Shown in pieces: positions 1 to 9,291 of a stretch of DNA of 64,000 nucleotides (its first letter is position 1; each line of letters begins with the position of its first letter). A program made the translations under genes and the position numbers. This stretch comes from SCUD01 sp036824505 (lineage in GTDB: Bacteria > Pseudomonadota > Gammaproteobacteria > Steroidobacterales > Steroidobacteraceae): positions 1 through 64,000 of the forward strand of contig DAITAA010000009.1 in the NCBI GenBank assembly GCA_036824505.1, written 5' to 3'. Below the pieces are notes generated by a model. It made no database searches and was not told where the DNA came from. It was given only the letters and a program-made list of their open reading frames with translations.

Positions 1-1
1 G

Positions 2-496
2 GGCATGCTCGCGACGGTCATGAATGGCCTGGCGCTGCAGGACGCGCTCGAGTCGCTAGGAATTTTCGCACGCGTGCTGTCCGCGGTCCGCGTCCAGGAG
101 GTCTGCGAAGACTACATCCGGCGCCGCGCCGTGCGGCACCTGGAAAAAGGCCGCTGCGTGATCTTCGCGGCCGGCACCGGCAACCCGTTCTTCACGACCG
201 ATACTGCAGCATCCCTGCGGGCAATCGAAATCGGCGCCGACCTGCTGTTGAAGGCGACCAAGGTCAATGGCATTTACGATGACGACCCGGTGCGCAATCC
301 GCGCGCGCAAAGGTACCGCAGCCTGTCATTCGACAAGGTTCTCGATGACCGTCTTGGTGTGATGGATGCCACGGCAATCGTCATGTGCAGGGACAATGAC
401 CTGCCGCTGCGGGTCTTCAACCTGATGAACGAGGGCGACCTGATGCGCATCGTCGATGGCGAAGATGTCGGAACACTGGTCGCCAACGGTCTTTAG
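2..496 (+). CDS. pyrH: UMP kinase, C-terminal part (cut by window start)
   Basis: UMP kinase phosphorylates UMP to UDP in pyrimidine nucleotide synthesis in the cytoplasm. The visible 164 residues match the C-terminal two thirds of bacterial PyrH: the stretches MLATVMNGLALQDALE, AGTGNPFFTTDTAA and LLLKATKVNGIYDDDP are family hallmarks, the last two lining the UMP and ATP sites. The frame is open through base 2, so the start lies upstream of the window; the internal ATG at base 5 is not the start. It is followed after 23 bases by frr, the usual pyrH-frr pair. Confidence 0.95.
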   Translation, partial: GMLATVMNGLALQDALESLGIFARVLSAVRVQEVCEDYIRRRAVRHLEKGRCVIFAAGTGNPFFTTDTAASLRAIEIGADLLLKATKVNGIYDDDPVRNPRAQRYRSLSFDKVLDDRLGVMDATAIVMCRDNDLPLRVFNLMNEGDLMRIVDGEDVGTLVANGL

Positions 497-519
497 CCGG
501 CTTCAGCGAGGACACCGTC

Positions 520-1077
520 ATGCTCGAGGAGATGAATCGCGAAGCAACACAGCGCATGTCCAAGTGTGTTGCAGGCCTGCGCGACCACTATCGCAAGATG
601 CGCACCGGCCGCGCCAATACCGGCCTGCTCGAGGGCATCAAGGTGGATTATTACGGCACCGAGGTGCCGCTGGTTCAGATGGCGAATGTCACGGTGGAGG
701 ATGCCCGCACGCTCGCCGTCACGCCCTGGGACAAGTCGGCAATCAGCGCCGTTGAAAAGGCCATCCTGAAATCCGACCTCGGACTGACGCCCAATACGGC
801 GGGCCAGGTCATCCGCTTGCCGCTGCCGCCGATGACCGAAGAACGGCGGCGCGAGCTGACCAAGGTCGCGCGTCACGAGGCGGAGAATGCCAGGGTGGCG
901 GTGCGCGCCGTGCGCCGCGACCTGATGAACGAATTGAAGGAAATGCTGAAGGAGAAGCTGATTTCCGAGGATGACGATCGTCGCTCCCAGGACGAAATCC
1001 AGAAATTGACTGATCGTCATGTGCACGAGATCGATGCCGTGCTCGCCGAAAAAGAAAAAGAGCTCTTGCAGGTCTGA
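520..1077 (+). CDS. frr: ribosome recycling factor
   Basis: RRF splits the post-termination 70S ribosome together with EF-G. The product has 185 residues, exactly the usual length. KMRTGRANTGLLEGIKVDYYG near the N-terminus (written here as its key part) and the C-terminal helices rich in K and E (MNELKEMLKEKLISEDD) form the family's L-shaped three-helix bundle. The ATG at 520 has a GAGG motif about 7 bases upstream. It ends one base before the uppS start. Confidence 0.96.
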   Translation: MLEEMNREATQRMSKCVAGLRDHYRKMRTGRANTGLLEGIKVDYYGTEVPLVQMANVTVEDARTLAVTPWDKSAISAVEKAILKSDLGLTPNTAGQVIRLPLPPMTEERRRELTKVARHEAENARVAVRAVRRDLMNELKEMLKEKLISEDDDRRSQDEIQKLTDRHVHEIDAVLAEKEKELLQV

Positions 1078-1078
1078 G

Positions 1079-1831
1079 ATGCCGGCATTCGCCACCGAAG
1101 AACCGAGCGCACGGCCGGTGCCGCGCCATGTTGCCGTGATCATGGATGGCAATGGACGCTGGGCCGAGAAACGCTCACTGCCGCGCGCTGCTGGACACCG
1201 TGCCGGTGCGCGCGCGGTCCGTAGGACGATCGAGCATTCGGTGCGCCTCGGTGTCGGCGCTCTGACCCTTTTTGCGTTTTCGAGCGAGAACTGGCAACGG
1301 CCGGTCGACGAGGTGGGAGTATTGATGCAGTTGTTCCTCGAAGCGCTCGACCGCGAGGTCGCTGATCTCGATGCGAATGCCGTCCGTCTGCGGTTCATCG
1401 GCGATCGTTCGCGTCTTGCCCCGGCGCTGGCCGAGAGGATGTCGGATGCAGAGACGCGCACCGCAGGTCACCGGCGGCTGGACCTGGTCGTGGCCGTCGC
1501 TTACGGCGGCCGCTGGGATCTTGCCCAGGCCGCGCGGCGGCTGGCCGGTATGGTTGTCGCCGGGACGATGGAAGTCGAAAAACTGGATGAGGCGGCGCTT
1601 GCCAGTTGCCTGATGACGGCGGGTCGCGTGGAACCGGACCTTTTCATCCGCACCGGCGGCGAACGGCGCATCAGCAATTTCCTGCTGTGGGACCTGGCCT
1701 ACACCGAACTGTGGTTCACGGACACCTTGTGGCCGGATTTCGACGAGGCGACCTATGAAGGCGCCCTCGCGGACTTCGCCACCCGCCAGCGCCGGTTTGG
1801 CCGCACGGCGGCCCAGTTGCGGGGCAGTTGA
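1079..1831 (+). CDS. uppS: undecaprenyl diphosphate synthase
   Basis: This cis-prenyltransferase condenses isopentenyl diphosphate onto farnesyl diphosphate to make the C55 carrier lipid for peptidoglycan and O-antigen. The 250-residue product has the catalytic motif MDGNGRWA with Asp23, the FAFSSENW block, and the C-terminal RTGGERRISNFLLWDLAYTE region that binds the diphosphate. The frame is open further upstream into frr, but the ATG at 1079 gives the normal length and N-terminus. Its TGA overlaps the cdsA ATG by one base. Confidence 0.95.
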   Translation: MPAFATEEPSARPVPRHVAVIMDGNGRWAEKRSLPRAAGHRAGARAVRRTIEHSVRLGVGALTLFAFSSENWQRPVDEVGVLMQLFLEALDREVADLDANAVRLRFIGDRSRLAPALAERMSDAETRTAGHRRLDLVVAVAYGGRWDLAQAARRLAGMVVAGTMEVEKLDEAALASCLMTAGRVEPDLFIRTGGERRISNFLLWDLAYTELWFTDTLWPDFDEATYEGALADFATRQRRFGRTAAQLRGS

Positions 1832-2634
1832 TGCTCGGACAGCGCGTCGTGACGGCGATCGGGCTCGTGGCGGTGCTCGCGGTGGTGCTGCTGCTGTTGC
1901 CAGCTCATTACGCGATCCTGGCACTGGCTGCATCGATACTGGTCGGTGCCTGGGAATGGGCGGCGCTCGCGGGATTCACTTCGCCGGTCGCACGCACCGT
2001 GTATGTCGGCGCCTGTGCCTTTGTAATGGCCGCGTTGTGGCTCGCGGGCAGCGATCGCGAAGGACTGGAATCCGTGCTGAGCGTGGTGATGCTCGGCTGG
2101 ATGGCGCTGTTTGGCTGGATCCTGTTCGCGTCGCGCCGCAGGAATCGGGGCCTGGCCGCCGCTGCCGGTTTCTGGGTGCTCGCTCCGACCTGGCTCGCGT
2201 TGGCGCGGCTCTATCAGCAGGCTGAACATGGCCGCGAACTGGTGGTGTTCGCGCTGGTCCTCGCCTGGGCCGCCGACATCGGCGCCTATGTCGCCGGTCG
2301 CCGTTTCGGCCGCCTGCATCTGGCACCGCATGTCAGCCCCAACAAGACCTGGGAGGGCGTGCTCGGGGGCCTGGTCGCGGGACTGCTGGTGGCTCTGGGC
2401 GGCATGGCATGGTTTGAGCTGCCGGCGCTTGCCTTTCTGTCGCTTTGCATCGCGGCTGTGCTGGTCTCGGTGGTCGGCGACCTCGTCGAGAGCATGTTCA
2501 AGCGCCAGAGCGGATTGAAGGACAGCGGCAGCCTGTTGCCAGGCCACGGCGGCATGCTGGATCGCATCGACAGCCTGACCTCGTCAGTCCCGCTGCTGGC
2601 GCTGGGTTTCTGCTGGTTCGGGCTCGTCACGTGA
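1831..2634 (+). CDS. cdsA: phosphatidate cytidylyltransferase (CDP-diacylglycerol synthase)
   Basis: CdsA makes CDP-diacylglycerol from phosphatidate and CTP in the inner membrane, feeding all phospholipid synthesis. The 267-residue product is mostly hydrophobic with about seven or eight transmembrane stretches. The C-terminal signature is present as SPNKTWEGVLGG followed by GDLVESMFKRQSGLKDSG and PGHGGMLDRIDS, which carries the metal-binding Asp residues. The ATG at 1831 overlaps the uppS stop; a TTG one codon upstream is also possible. The stop overlaps the dxr start. Confidence 0.94.
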   Translation: MLGQRVVTAIGLVAVLAVVLLLLPAHYAILALAASILVGAWEWAALAGFTSPVARTVYVGACAFVMAALWLAGSDREGLESVLSVVMLGWMALFGWILFASRRRNRGLAAAAGFWVLAPTWLALARLYQQAEHGRELVVFALVLAWAADIGAYVAGRRFGRLHLAPHVSPNKTWEGVLGGLVAGLLVALGGMAWFELPALAFLSLCIAAVLVSVVGDLVESMFKRQSGLKDSGSLLPGHGGMLDRIDSLTSSVPLLALGFCWFGLVT

Positions 2635-3818
2635 GGGGCCTGGTCGTACTGGGTTCGACCGGCTCGATCGGGGAGAACACCCTCGATGTGGCCCTGCGAC
2701 ATCCCGACCGATTCCGGATCGTCGGCCTTGCGGCCCGCGCCAGCGACGAAGCGCTCTTCAAGCAGTGCCTGCGCTGCCGGCCTGACTATGCGGCCCTGCT
2801 GGATCGGGCTGCGGCCGCACGGCTGCGTGAGCGCCTGTCGGCGGCGCGATGCGACACCCGTGTCCTGGCGGGGCCGGAGGCTTTGCTCACGGTGGCAACG
2901 CTTCCGGGAGCCGAACTCGTGATGGCCGCCATTGTCGGCGCTGCCGGTCTGGCCCCGACGCTGGCTGCGGCCGCAGCCGGAAAGCAGTTGCTGCTCGCCA
3001 ACAAGGAATCGCTCGTGCTCGCGGGTGCGCTGCTGATCGAGACCGCGCGCAGGTCGGGCGCCCGGATTCTGCCGATTGACAGCGAGCACAACGCGGTCTT
3101 CCAGTGCCTGTTGCCCCGCGACCAGCACGGGGCGCCGCCCGGCGTTACCCGCATCCTGCTGACGGCTTCGGGCGGCCCATTCCTGAAAATGCGCCGCGAA
3201 GATTTTGCCTCGATCACGCCTGAACAGGCCATCGCTCATCCCAACTGGCGCATGGGACGCAAGATCTCGGTGGATTCCGCGACGCTCATGAACAAGGGGC
3301 TGGAACTGATCGAGGCCTGCCACCTGTTCGGGATCGGCCCCGAGCGCATCAGCGTCGTTATTCACCCGCAGAGCATCGTCCATTCACTGGTCGAGTTCGC
3401 AGATGGGTCGGTGCTCGCCCAGCTGAGTCATCCGGACATGCGTGTGCCGATCGCCCATGCGCTTGGCTGGCCGGACCGGATCGCATCCGGTGTACAATCG
3501 CTCGACCTTGTTCAGGTTGCGCAGTTGTCCTTCGAAGCCCCTGATCTGGAACGATTTCCGTGCCTCGGTCTGGCCATCAGGGCAGCCCAGGCCGGGGGGA
3601 CCGCGCCGGCGGTCATCAATGCCGCCAACGAAGTGGCGGTGGCGGCTTTCCTGGATCGGAGTCTGAACTTTGACGACATTGCGGCGGTCATTGAAAGCGT
3701 GTTGCAACAGCATCAAGGGAGGCCGGTTCTGAGTCTGGACGATGCACTGGCCGCTGATGCCTGGGCACGGGAGCGGGCGCGCGCTGCGCTTTCCGTCCGT
3801 CTGGCGGCACGCGCATGA
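2631..3818 (+). CDS. dxr: 1-deoxy-D-xylulose 5-phosphate reductoisomerase
   Basis: Dxr converts DXP to MEP with NADPH, the committed step of the MEP isoprenoid pathway; ispD and ispF of the same pathway are also in this window. The 395-residue product starts with the NADPH-binding GSTGSIG (residues 8-14), followed by LLANKESLVLAG, the metal-site stretch PIDSEHNAVFQCL and SVDSATLMNKGLE. The start is a GTG at 2631 inside the cdsA stop region (GTGA overlap). The ATG of rseP overlaps its stop. Confidence 0.95.
   Translation: MRGLVVLGSTGSIGENTLDVALRHPDRFRIVGLAARASDEALFKQCLRCRPDYAALLDRAAAARLRERLSAARCDTRVLAGPEALLTVATLPGAELVMAAIVGAAGLAPTLAAAAAGKQLLLANKESLVLAGALLIETARRSGARILPIDSEHNAVFQCLLPRDQHGAPPGVTRILLTASGGPFLKMRREDFASITPEQAIAHPNWRMGRKISVDSATLMNKGLELIEACHLFGIGPERISVVIHPQSIVHSLVEFADGSVLAQLSHPDMRVPIAHALGWPDRIASGVQSLDLVQVAQLSFEAPDLERFPCLGLAIRAAQAGGTAPAVINAANEVAVAAFLDRSLNFDDIAAVIESVLQQHQGRPVLSLDDALAADAWARERARAALSVRLAARA
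3665..3692 (+). promoter_or_regulatory. possible sigma-E-type promoter ahead of rseP
   Basis: GAACTT at 3665-3670 matches the -35 element of RpoE/AlgU promoters, and TCATT at 3688-3692 after 17 bases loosely matches the -10. It lies in the 3' end of dxr about 120 bases before rseP. RseP and BamA are commonly under sigma-E control in this class. The -10 is weak and the site is coding sequence, so this is only a candidate. Confidence 0.25.
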
Positions 3819-5194
3819 GCTTGGGCCTCACGACGCTCTTGGCTTTCGTCTTCGCGATCGGTGTACTGGTCTCGGTGCACGAGTTCGGCCATTACTGGGT
3901 CGCGCGCCGGCTGGGATTCAAGGTGCTGCGGTTCTCGATCGGCTTTGGCAAGCCGATCCTCAGGCGTATCGGCGCCGCTCCGGACCAGATCGAGTACGTG
4001 CTCGGCGCAATCCCGCTGGGCGGGTACGTGCGCCTGCTTGACGAACGCGAGGGCCCGCTGCCGCCTGGCGAGGAGCATCGGGCATTCAATCGCCGGCCAC
4101 CACTCGCGCGCATCCTGGTGCTGCTTGCCGGGCCCTGCGCGAATTTCCTGTTTGCCATCGCGGCGTACTGGGTCCTGTTCATGTACGGCATTCCGGGGCT
4201 GAAACCGGTGGTCGGACAGGTCGCGCCCGATTCCTACGCGTCTGCTGCGCAGCTGCGCCCGGACGACGAACTGATCCGCGTTGCCGGCCGCGCGACGCCC
4301 ACCCGCCAGGCGGCAATACTCGGCATCCTGGAGGAAGTGGTGGACGGCGGCCGGGTCCCGCTCGTTGTGCGTGGTCGCGATGGTCGCGAGCGGGAACTGG
4401 AAATCATCATCCCGCCCGAAGAACGGCGCACCCTGACCGAGCCCGGGATCCTGCTGCGCGGTCTGGGATTCTCGTTCTGGTCCCCGCCACAGCCGGTCGT
4501 GGTCGGATCCCTGACGAGCGGCGCTCCGGCCGAGCGCGCCGGATTGACGCCAGGCGACCGGATTGTCGAAGTCGACGGCCGGCCGGTCGACGACTTCGCC
4601 GCCTTCGTTGCGGAGATACGGTCGCGCCCCGGCATGACCACGCGGCTCTCGGTGCTGCGCGGCGGATCCCGGCTTTCGATCACGCTGGTCCCGAAATCCG
4701 TCGTCGAGGACGGCCAGACCATCGGTCAGATCGGCCTCGGCGCGGATGCGAATGCGGTCATGGAATTTCCGCAATCGATGCAGACCGTGGAACGTCATGG
4801 CCTGCTCGCGGCATTTGTGCCGGCCGTGCACGAGACCTGGGATAAGAGTGCGCTGACGGTGCGATTCCTGTGGCGCATGGTGACGGGACACGTCTCCACC
4901 AAGAACATCTCGGGCCCGATCAACATTGCGCAATATGCCGGGCTGACCGCGAGCGAGGGCTTCGACTACTATCTCGGTTTCCTGGCTCTGGTCTCGATCT
5001 CGCTTGCGGTACTGAACCTGCTGCCCATACCGGTGCTGGATGGCGGGCAGATCATGTATCAGCTGGCCGAGATTGCCAGAGGGGGCCCGCTGCCGATACG
5101 GGCACAGGAGCTGGGCCAGAAGCTGGGTGTCGCGATGCTGGTGTTGCTGATGGGCTTTGCCTTCTACAACGACATCACACGACTGCTCGGCTGA
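3815..5194 (+). CDS. rseP: site-2 intramembrane zinc protease
   Basis: RseP cuts RseA within the inner membrane after the first cleavage, releasing RpoE; it also clears remnant signal peptides. The 459-residue product carries the zinc motif HEFGH at residues 22-26 in the first transmembrane segment, two periplasmic PDZ-like domains (the second around GSLTSGAPAERAGLTPGDRI), and the third metal ligand in NLLPIPVLDGG near residue 407. The substrate-side proteins RpoE, RseA and RseB are encoded at 44647-46840. The ATG overlaps the dxr stop; bamA follows after 23 bases. Confidence 0.96.
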   Translation: MSLGLTTLLAFVFAIGVLVSVHEFGHYWVARRLGFKVLRFSIGFGKPILRRIGAAPDQIEYVLGAIPLGGYVRLLDEREGPLPPGEEHRAFNRRPPLARILVLLAGPCANFLFAIAAYWVLFMYGIPGLKPVVGQVAPDSYASAAQLRPDDELIRVAGRATPTRQAAILGILEEVVDGGRVPLVVRGRDGRERELEIIIPPEERRTLTEPGILLRGLGFSFWSPPQPVVVGSLTSGAPAERAGLTPGDRIVEVDGRPVDDFAAFVAEIRSRPGMTTRLSVLRGGSRLSITLVPKSVVEDGQTIGQIGLGADANAVMEFPQSMQTVERHGLLAAFVPAVHETWDKSALTVRFLWRMVTGHVSTKNISGPINIAQYAGLTASEGFDYYLGFLALVSISLAVLNLLPIPVLDGGQIMYQLAEIARGGPLPIRAQELGQKLGVAMLVLLMGFAFYNDITRLLG

Positions 5195-5217
5195 CCAGGC
5201 AAGGATTCCACGCGCAA

Positions 5218-7653
5218 ATGCTTCGACAGCTCATCAGCAGCATTCTGCTCGCATACGTACCCGCAGCATTCGCGCAGGGTGCGGGTTCCGAGTTCGTCGT
5301 GGGCGATATCCGGGTCGAAGGCCTGCAACGGATTTCAGAAGGCACCGTCTACAACTACCTGCCGGTCAATATCGGCGACCGGCTCGACCAGCGCCGGCTT
5401 CAGGAGGCAATCCGCGCGCTGTTCGCGACCGGGTTCTTCCGTGACATCGAATTGCGCCGCGACGGATCGACGCTCGTCGTAGTGGTCTACGAGCGTCCCT
5501 CGATCGAAAGCTTTGAAATCTCCGGCAACAAGGACATCAAGACCGAGGATCTGCAGAAATCCCTGCGCTCGGTCGGTCTCGCGACAGGCAAGACCTTCGA
5601 CCGCTCGGTCCTCGAGGAAGTCCAGGGCTACCTGACCGACCAGTACTTCAGCCGTGGCAAGTACGCGGTGCGCGTCGATACCAAGGTGGAAGAGGTGCCG
5701 GGCAACAAGGTCAAGATCAAGATCGAGGTCGTTGAGGGAAAGCGCGCGCGCATCCGCCAGATCAACATCGTCGGCAATGCTGCATTCGACGACGAGACGC
5801 TGCTGGACGCATTCAAGCTCCGGACGCCGGGCTGGCTGTCCTGGTACAAGCAGGATGACCGGTATTCACGCGAATCCCTGCAGGGTGACCTGGAGACACT
5901 GCAGTCCTGGTATCAGGACCGCGGTTACGCGAATTTCGAAGTCGACTCCACGCAGGTCGCCATCGCGCCGGAAAAAGACGACATCTTCATTACCGTGAAT
6001 GTCAATGAGGGCGAGGTTTACAAGGTCGGCGAGGTCAAGCTGGCCGGCACGATGAAGGTACCGGAAGCCGAGCTGCGCCGGCTGCTGGTAGTCCAGCCGG
6101 GCCAGACCTATTCAAGAAAGCTGATCACACAGACGCAGGAGCTCCTGGCGTACCGGCTCGGCGTGGAAGGCTATGCATTCGCGAAGATCGATCCGGTCCC
6201 GCAGCAAGACGAAGAAAAGAAGACCGTCAGCCTGACATTCTTTGTCGATCCCGGCAGCCGCGCCTACGTGCGTCGCATCAATTTCATCAACACCAGCGCG
6301 ATCGACGACGAAGTGCTGCGGCGCGAGTTGCGCCAGCTCGAGGGCTCCTACCTGTCGAATACGCTGCTGGAGCGCTCCAAGGAGCGGTTGCAGCGCCTGC
6401 CCTACATCGAGAAGGTCGAGTTCGAGTCAAAGCCCGTACCGGGCACGCCGGACCTGGTCGATGTGGACTTCGACATCAAGGAGGGCCTGCCAGGCCAGTT
6501 CAGCGGCGGCATCGGTTACTCGGCATCCCAGTCGGTCATGCTGAACGGCAGCTTCGTGCATTCGAACTTCATGGGATCCGGTGAGCGCCTGGCGGTCGAG
6601 CTTGTCACGGGTCAGTACTCGCAGTCCTACAACATCTCGCACACGGATCCGTATACGACCGTGGACGGCGTGTCGCGCACCGTCGGCCTGCAGTTCCGAG
6701 ACATTACCCAGTTCGTCTCCGCGGCGTCGGATTTCTCGACCACGACGATGTCGGCATCGATGGAATACGGTTATCCAATCACGGAATTCCAGGGTCTGCG
6801 ATTCGGACTGGTCGCCCAGATGTCGGACCTGATCGTCAACCCGAATTCGAGCGCCCCCGAAGCGGTGGCCTGGGTGCGGGCCAACGGCAATCCCTATACC
6901 CGGGTGATCACGAGGGAAGTCGACGACCCCAACAGCGACGATCCGCTGATCATCACGACGACGCTGTACGGCACGAAGTTCAATACTTACGAGCTGATCA
7001 CCGGCTGGTTCTACGATTCCCGCAATCGTGCGATCTTTGCGGATCGCGGCATGCGGCATTCGCTGACGCTCGCGGTGACCGCGCCTGGTAGCGAGGTGGA
7101 TTACTACACGGCCAGCTATGATTTCCTGCAGCTGATACCGGTGTCCAAGCGCTGGACGGTTGCTCTCAGCGGCACTCTGGCCTACGGCAGTCCGCTCGGC
7201 AGCGACACCACGGCGTTGCCGCCGTACCGCCAGTTCTTCGCGGGCGGGCCCGAATCGGTTCGCGGTTATACCGAGAGCCGGCTCGGTCCGAAGGATGGCT
7301 TTGGAAATCCCTACGGCGGCAACATGAAGCTTGTCGGTCACGCAGAGTTGCTGCTGCCCGTTCCCCAGAAATGGCGCGCGAGCACGCGCATGAGCGTCTT
7401 CTTCGACATCGGCAACGTGTTCGCGCAGGGTGGCGGCGTCAAATTCGTCGGCCGCGACCGGGTCACGCCGGTGGACTACAAGTTCGATTACAATGAGTTG
7501 AAGCAGTCAGCGGGCGTCGCGGTGCAATGGCTTGCCCCGCTTGGCGTGTTCAGGTTCAGCTATGCCATTCCGCTGAATGCATACAACGGTGACGCGGTAC
7601 GTTACCCGGATCAGACCGAAGGCTTCCAGTTCACGATTGGTTCCGCATTCTGA
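5218..7653 (+). CDS. bamA: outer membrane protein assembly factor BamA
   Basis: BamA is the central outer-membrane component that folds and inserts beta-barrel proteins. The 811-residue product begins with a signal peptide ending AAFA, followed by five POTRA domains over roughly residues 20-420 and a 16-strand barrel. The conserved loop-6 motif is ESVRGYTESRLG, and the chain ends in phenylalanine (TIGSAF), the usual C-terminal beta signal. The ATG at 5218 was chosen because it opens a proper signal peptide; the frame is open further upstream inside rseP. Skp is next. Confidence 0.96.
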   Translation: MLRQLISSILLAYVPAAFAQGAGSEFVVGDIRVEGLQRISEGTVYNYLPVNIGDRLDQRRLQEAIRALFATGFFRDIELRRDGSTLVVVVYERPSIESFEISGNKDIKTEDLQKSLRSVGLATGKTFDRSVLEEVQGYLTDQYFSRGKYAVRVDTKVEEVPGNKVKIKIEVVEGKRARIRQINIVGNAAFDDETLLDAFKLRTPGWLSWYKQDDRYSRESLQGDLETLQSWYQDRGYANFEVDSTQVAIAPEKDDIFITVNVNEGEVYKVGEVKLAGTMKVPEAELRRLLVVQPGQTYSRKLITQTQELLAYRLGVEGYAFAKIDPVPQQDEEKKTVSLTFFVDPGSRAYVRRINFINTSAIDDEVLRRELRQLEGSYLSNTLLERSKERLQRLPYIEKVEFESKPVPGTPDLVDVDFDIKEGLPGQFSGGIGYSASQSVMLNGSFVHSNFMGSGERLAVELVTGQYSQSYNISHTDPYTTVDGVSRTVGLQFRDITQFVSAASDFSTTTMSASMEYGYPITEFQGLRFGLVAQMSDLIVNPNSSAPEAVAWVRANGNPYTRVITREVDDPNSDDPLIITTTLYGTKFNTYELITGWFYDSRNRAIFADRGMRHSLTLAVTAPGSEVDYYTASYDFLQLIPVSKRWTVALSGTLAYGSPLGSDTTALPPYRQFFAGGPESVRGYTESRLGPKDGFGNPYGGNMKLVGHAELLLPVPQKWRASTRMSVFFDIGNVFAQGGGVKFVGRDRVTPVDYKFDYNELKQSAGVAVQWLAPLGVFRFSYAIPLNAYNGDAVRYPDQTEGFQFTIGSAF

Positions 7654-7675
7654 TGGGTCGAAAGAGAAGAGAAAC

Positions 7676-8221
7676 ATGATCACGCATTCCATTCCCTGCG
7701 CGCTGCTCTTTGGAATCGCACTGGCGGCCGCGCCGGTCGCGGCTCACGCCGAAACGAAGATCGGCTACGTGAATACCGGCCGTCTGCTCGAAGAGTCGCC
7801 ACAGGCGCGTGCCGCCCAGCAGGCGCTCGAAGGCGAGTTCCTCCCGCGGCAACGGGACCTGGCGGGCCAGCAGAAAGCGCTGCAGGAAAAAGCCGACAAG
7901 CTCAAGCGCGAAGCGGCGGTGATGTCGGAAGTGGACCGTACCAAGGCGGAACGGGAGCTGCGCGATGGCGAGACCAACCTGTCGAGACGCTTCACCGAAC
8001 TGCAGGAAGACGCCAACATGCGGCGCAACGAGGAGTTCGGAAAGGTCCAGCGCGCGCTGCTGCAGGAAGTGCAGGCGTACGCCCGTGCAAATGGCTACCA
8101 GCTGATCGTCGGCGACGGCGTGTTGTTTGCGGCGGAGGCCGTGGACATCACGGCCCAGGTGATCGCCACGATAAAGGCCAAGGCGCCGGCACCCGTGCCT
8201 GCTCCAGCGCCCAAGAACTGA
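7676..8221 (+). CDS. skp: periplasmic chaperone Skp (OmpH)
   Basis: Skp is a trimeric periplasmic chaperone that carries unfolded outer-membrane proteins to BamA. The 181-residue product has a signal peptide (cleavage near AHA-ET), then KIGYVNTGRLLEESP, the first strand of the body, and a long charged coiled coil at about residues 45-130 that forms the tentacles. The tail is rich in Ala and Pro (APVPAPAPKN). The ATG at 7676 follows a purine-rich AGAGAAGAG site. Confidence 0.92.
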   Translation: MITHSIPCALLFGIALAAAPVAAHAETKIGYVNTGRLLEESPQARAAQQALEGEFLPRQRDLAGQQKALQEKADKLKREAAVMSEVDRTKAERELRDGETNLSRRFTELQEDANMRRNEEFGKVQRALLQEVQAYARANGYQLIVGDGVLFAAEAVDITAQVIATIKAKAPAPVPAPAPKN

Positions 8222-8238
8222 GCCGCAGGCGAGCCCCG

Positions 8239-9291
8239 GTGGCGAACGCCGCCATGGCGATCACGCTCGGCGAGCTGGCAGTTCGCTACGGTCTTGAACT
8301 TTCCGGCGACCCCGGTCTGAAGATCCTGGGCGTGGCCTCGCTGGCTTCGGCTACGCCGGGCACGCTTGCGTTCTGCAGCGGTGCGAAGTACCGCCGGCAG
8401 CTTGCGTCCACGCGCGCGACCGCCGTGGTACTCGCGCGTGACATGCTGGCAGATTGTCGCGCCGCGGCGTTGATCAGCCCTCATCCCTATGCAGCGTATG
8501 CGCGTATCGCCGCTGGCATGTTCCCGCAGGCAGTGGTGACCGGCGCCGTTGCGGCAGGCGCCAGCATTGCGCCCGGTGCAACGGTCCCTTCGAGCGCCCG
8601 GATCGGGCCGAATGTAGCGATCGGGTCGGGTGCCGTGATCGGTGAGCGCTGCTTCATCGGTCCCAACTGCGTCATCGAGGAAGGAGTCCGGCTGGGTGAC
8701 GACTGCAGGCTGCAGGCCAGCGTGACCATCTGCCGTGAGGTGACCGTCGGCGCGCGTTGCCTGTTCAAGCCGGGTGCCGTCGTCGGCGGCGAGGGATTCG
8801 GTTTTGCGCAGGCGCCCGACGGATTCGTGAAAGTGCCGCACCTCGGCCGTACGCGCCTCGGCGACGATGTCGAGGTCGGCTCAAACACGACGATCGACCG
8901 CGGCACCATCGAAGACACGGTCATTGAAGACGGTGTCAAGCTGGACAACCTGGTGCAGGTCGGCCATAACTGCCGCATTGGCGCGCACACGATGATCGCG
9001 GGCTGCGTCGGCATTTCCGGCAGCACGAGCATCGGGCGGCGTTGCATGATCGGTGGGGCGGTCGGCATCGTGGGGCATCTCGAAATTGGCGACGACGTCG
9101 TGGTGACGGGATTCTCGATGGTGACGCATTCGCTGCCGGGACCCGGAACCTATTCATCTGGCATGCCCGCGATCCAGGCAATCGACTGGCGCCGCACAGT
9201 GGCGCGGCTGCGCCGCCTCGACGCACTGGAGCGCCGCCTCGCACGACTCGAAGGCGGTGGCGAAGGTGCGCATCAGGAGACGGACGAATGA
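8239..9291 (+). CDS. lpxD: UDP-3-O-(3-hydroxyacyl)glucosamine N-acyltransferase
   Basis: LpxD adds the second 3-hydroxyacyl chain in lipid A synthesis, in the cytoplasm. The 350-residue product has an N-terminal uridine-binding domain (to about residue 100) and a left-handed beta helix of hexapeptide repeats. The catalytic His falls at about residue 243 in VQVGHNCRIG, and a C-terminal helix follows. The GTG at 8239 has an AGGCGAG site upstream; the in-frame ATG at 8254 lacks one but is possible. The fabZ ATG overlaps its stop. Confidence 0.94.
   Translation: MANAAMAITLGELAVRYGLELSGDPGLKILGVASLASATPGTLAFCSGAKYRRQLASTRATAVVLARDMLADCRAAALISPHPYAAYARIAAGMFPQAVVTGAVAAGASIAPGATVPSSARIGPNVAIGSGAVIGERCFIGPNCVIEEGVRLGDDCRLQASVTICREVTVGARCLFKPGAVVGGEGFGFAQAPDGFVKVPHLGRTRLGDDVEVGSNTTIDRGTIEDTVIEDGVKLDNLVQVGHNCRIGAHTMIAGCVGISGSTSIGRRCMIGGAVGIVGHLEIGDDVVVTGFSMVTHSLPGPGTYSSGMPAIQAIDWRRTVARLRRLDALERRLARLEGGGEGAHQETDE

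Noticed and set aside
8296..8320. GAACTT followed by TCTGA in lpxD, resembling a sigma-E promoter
   Set aside because: The spacer is 14 bases, shorter than the 15-18 used by sigma-E, and it lies inside the coding sequence just after the lpxD start.
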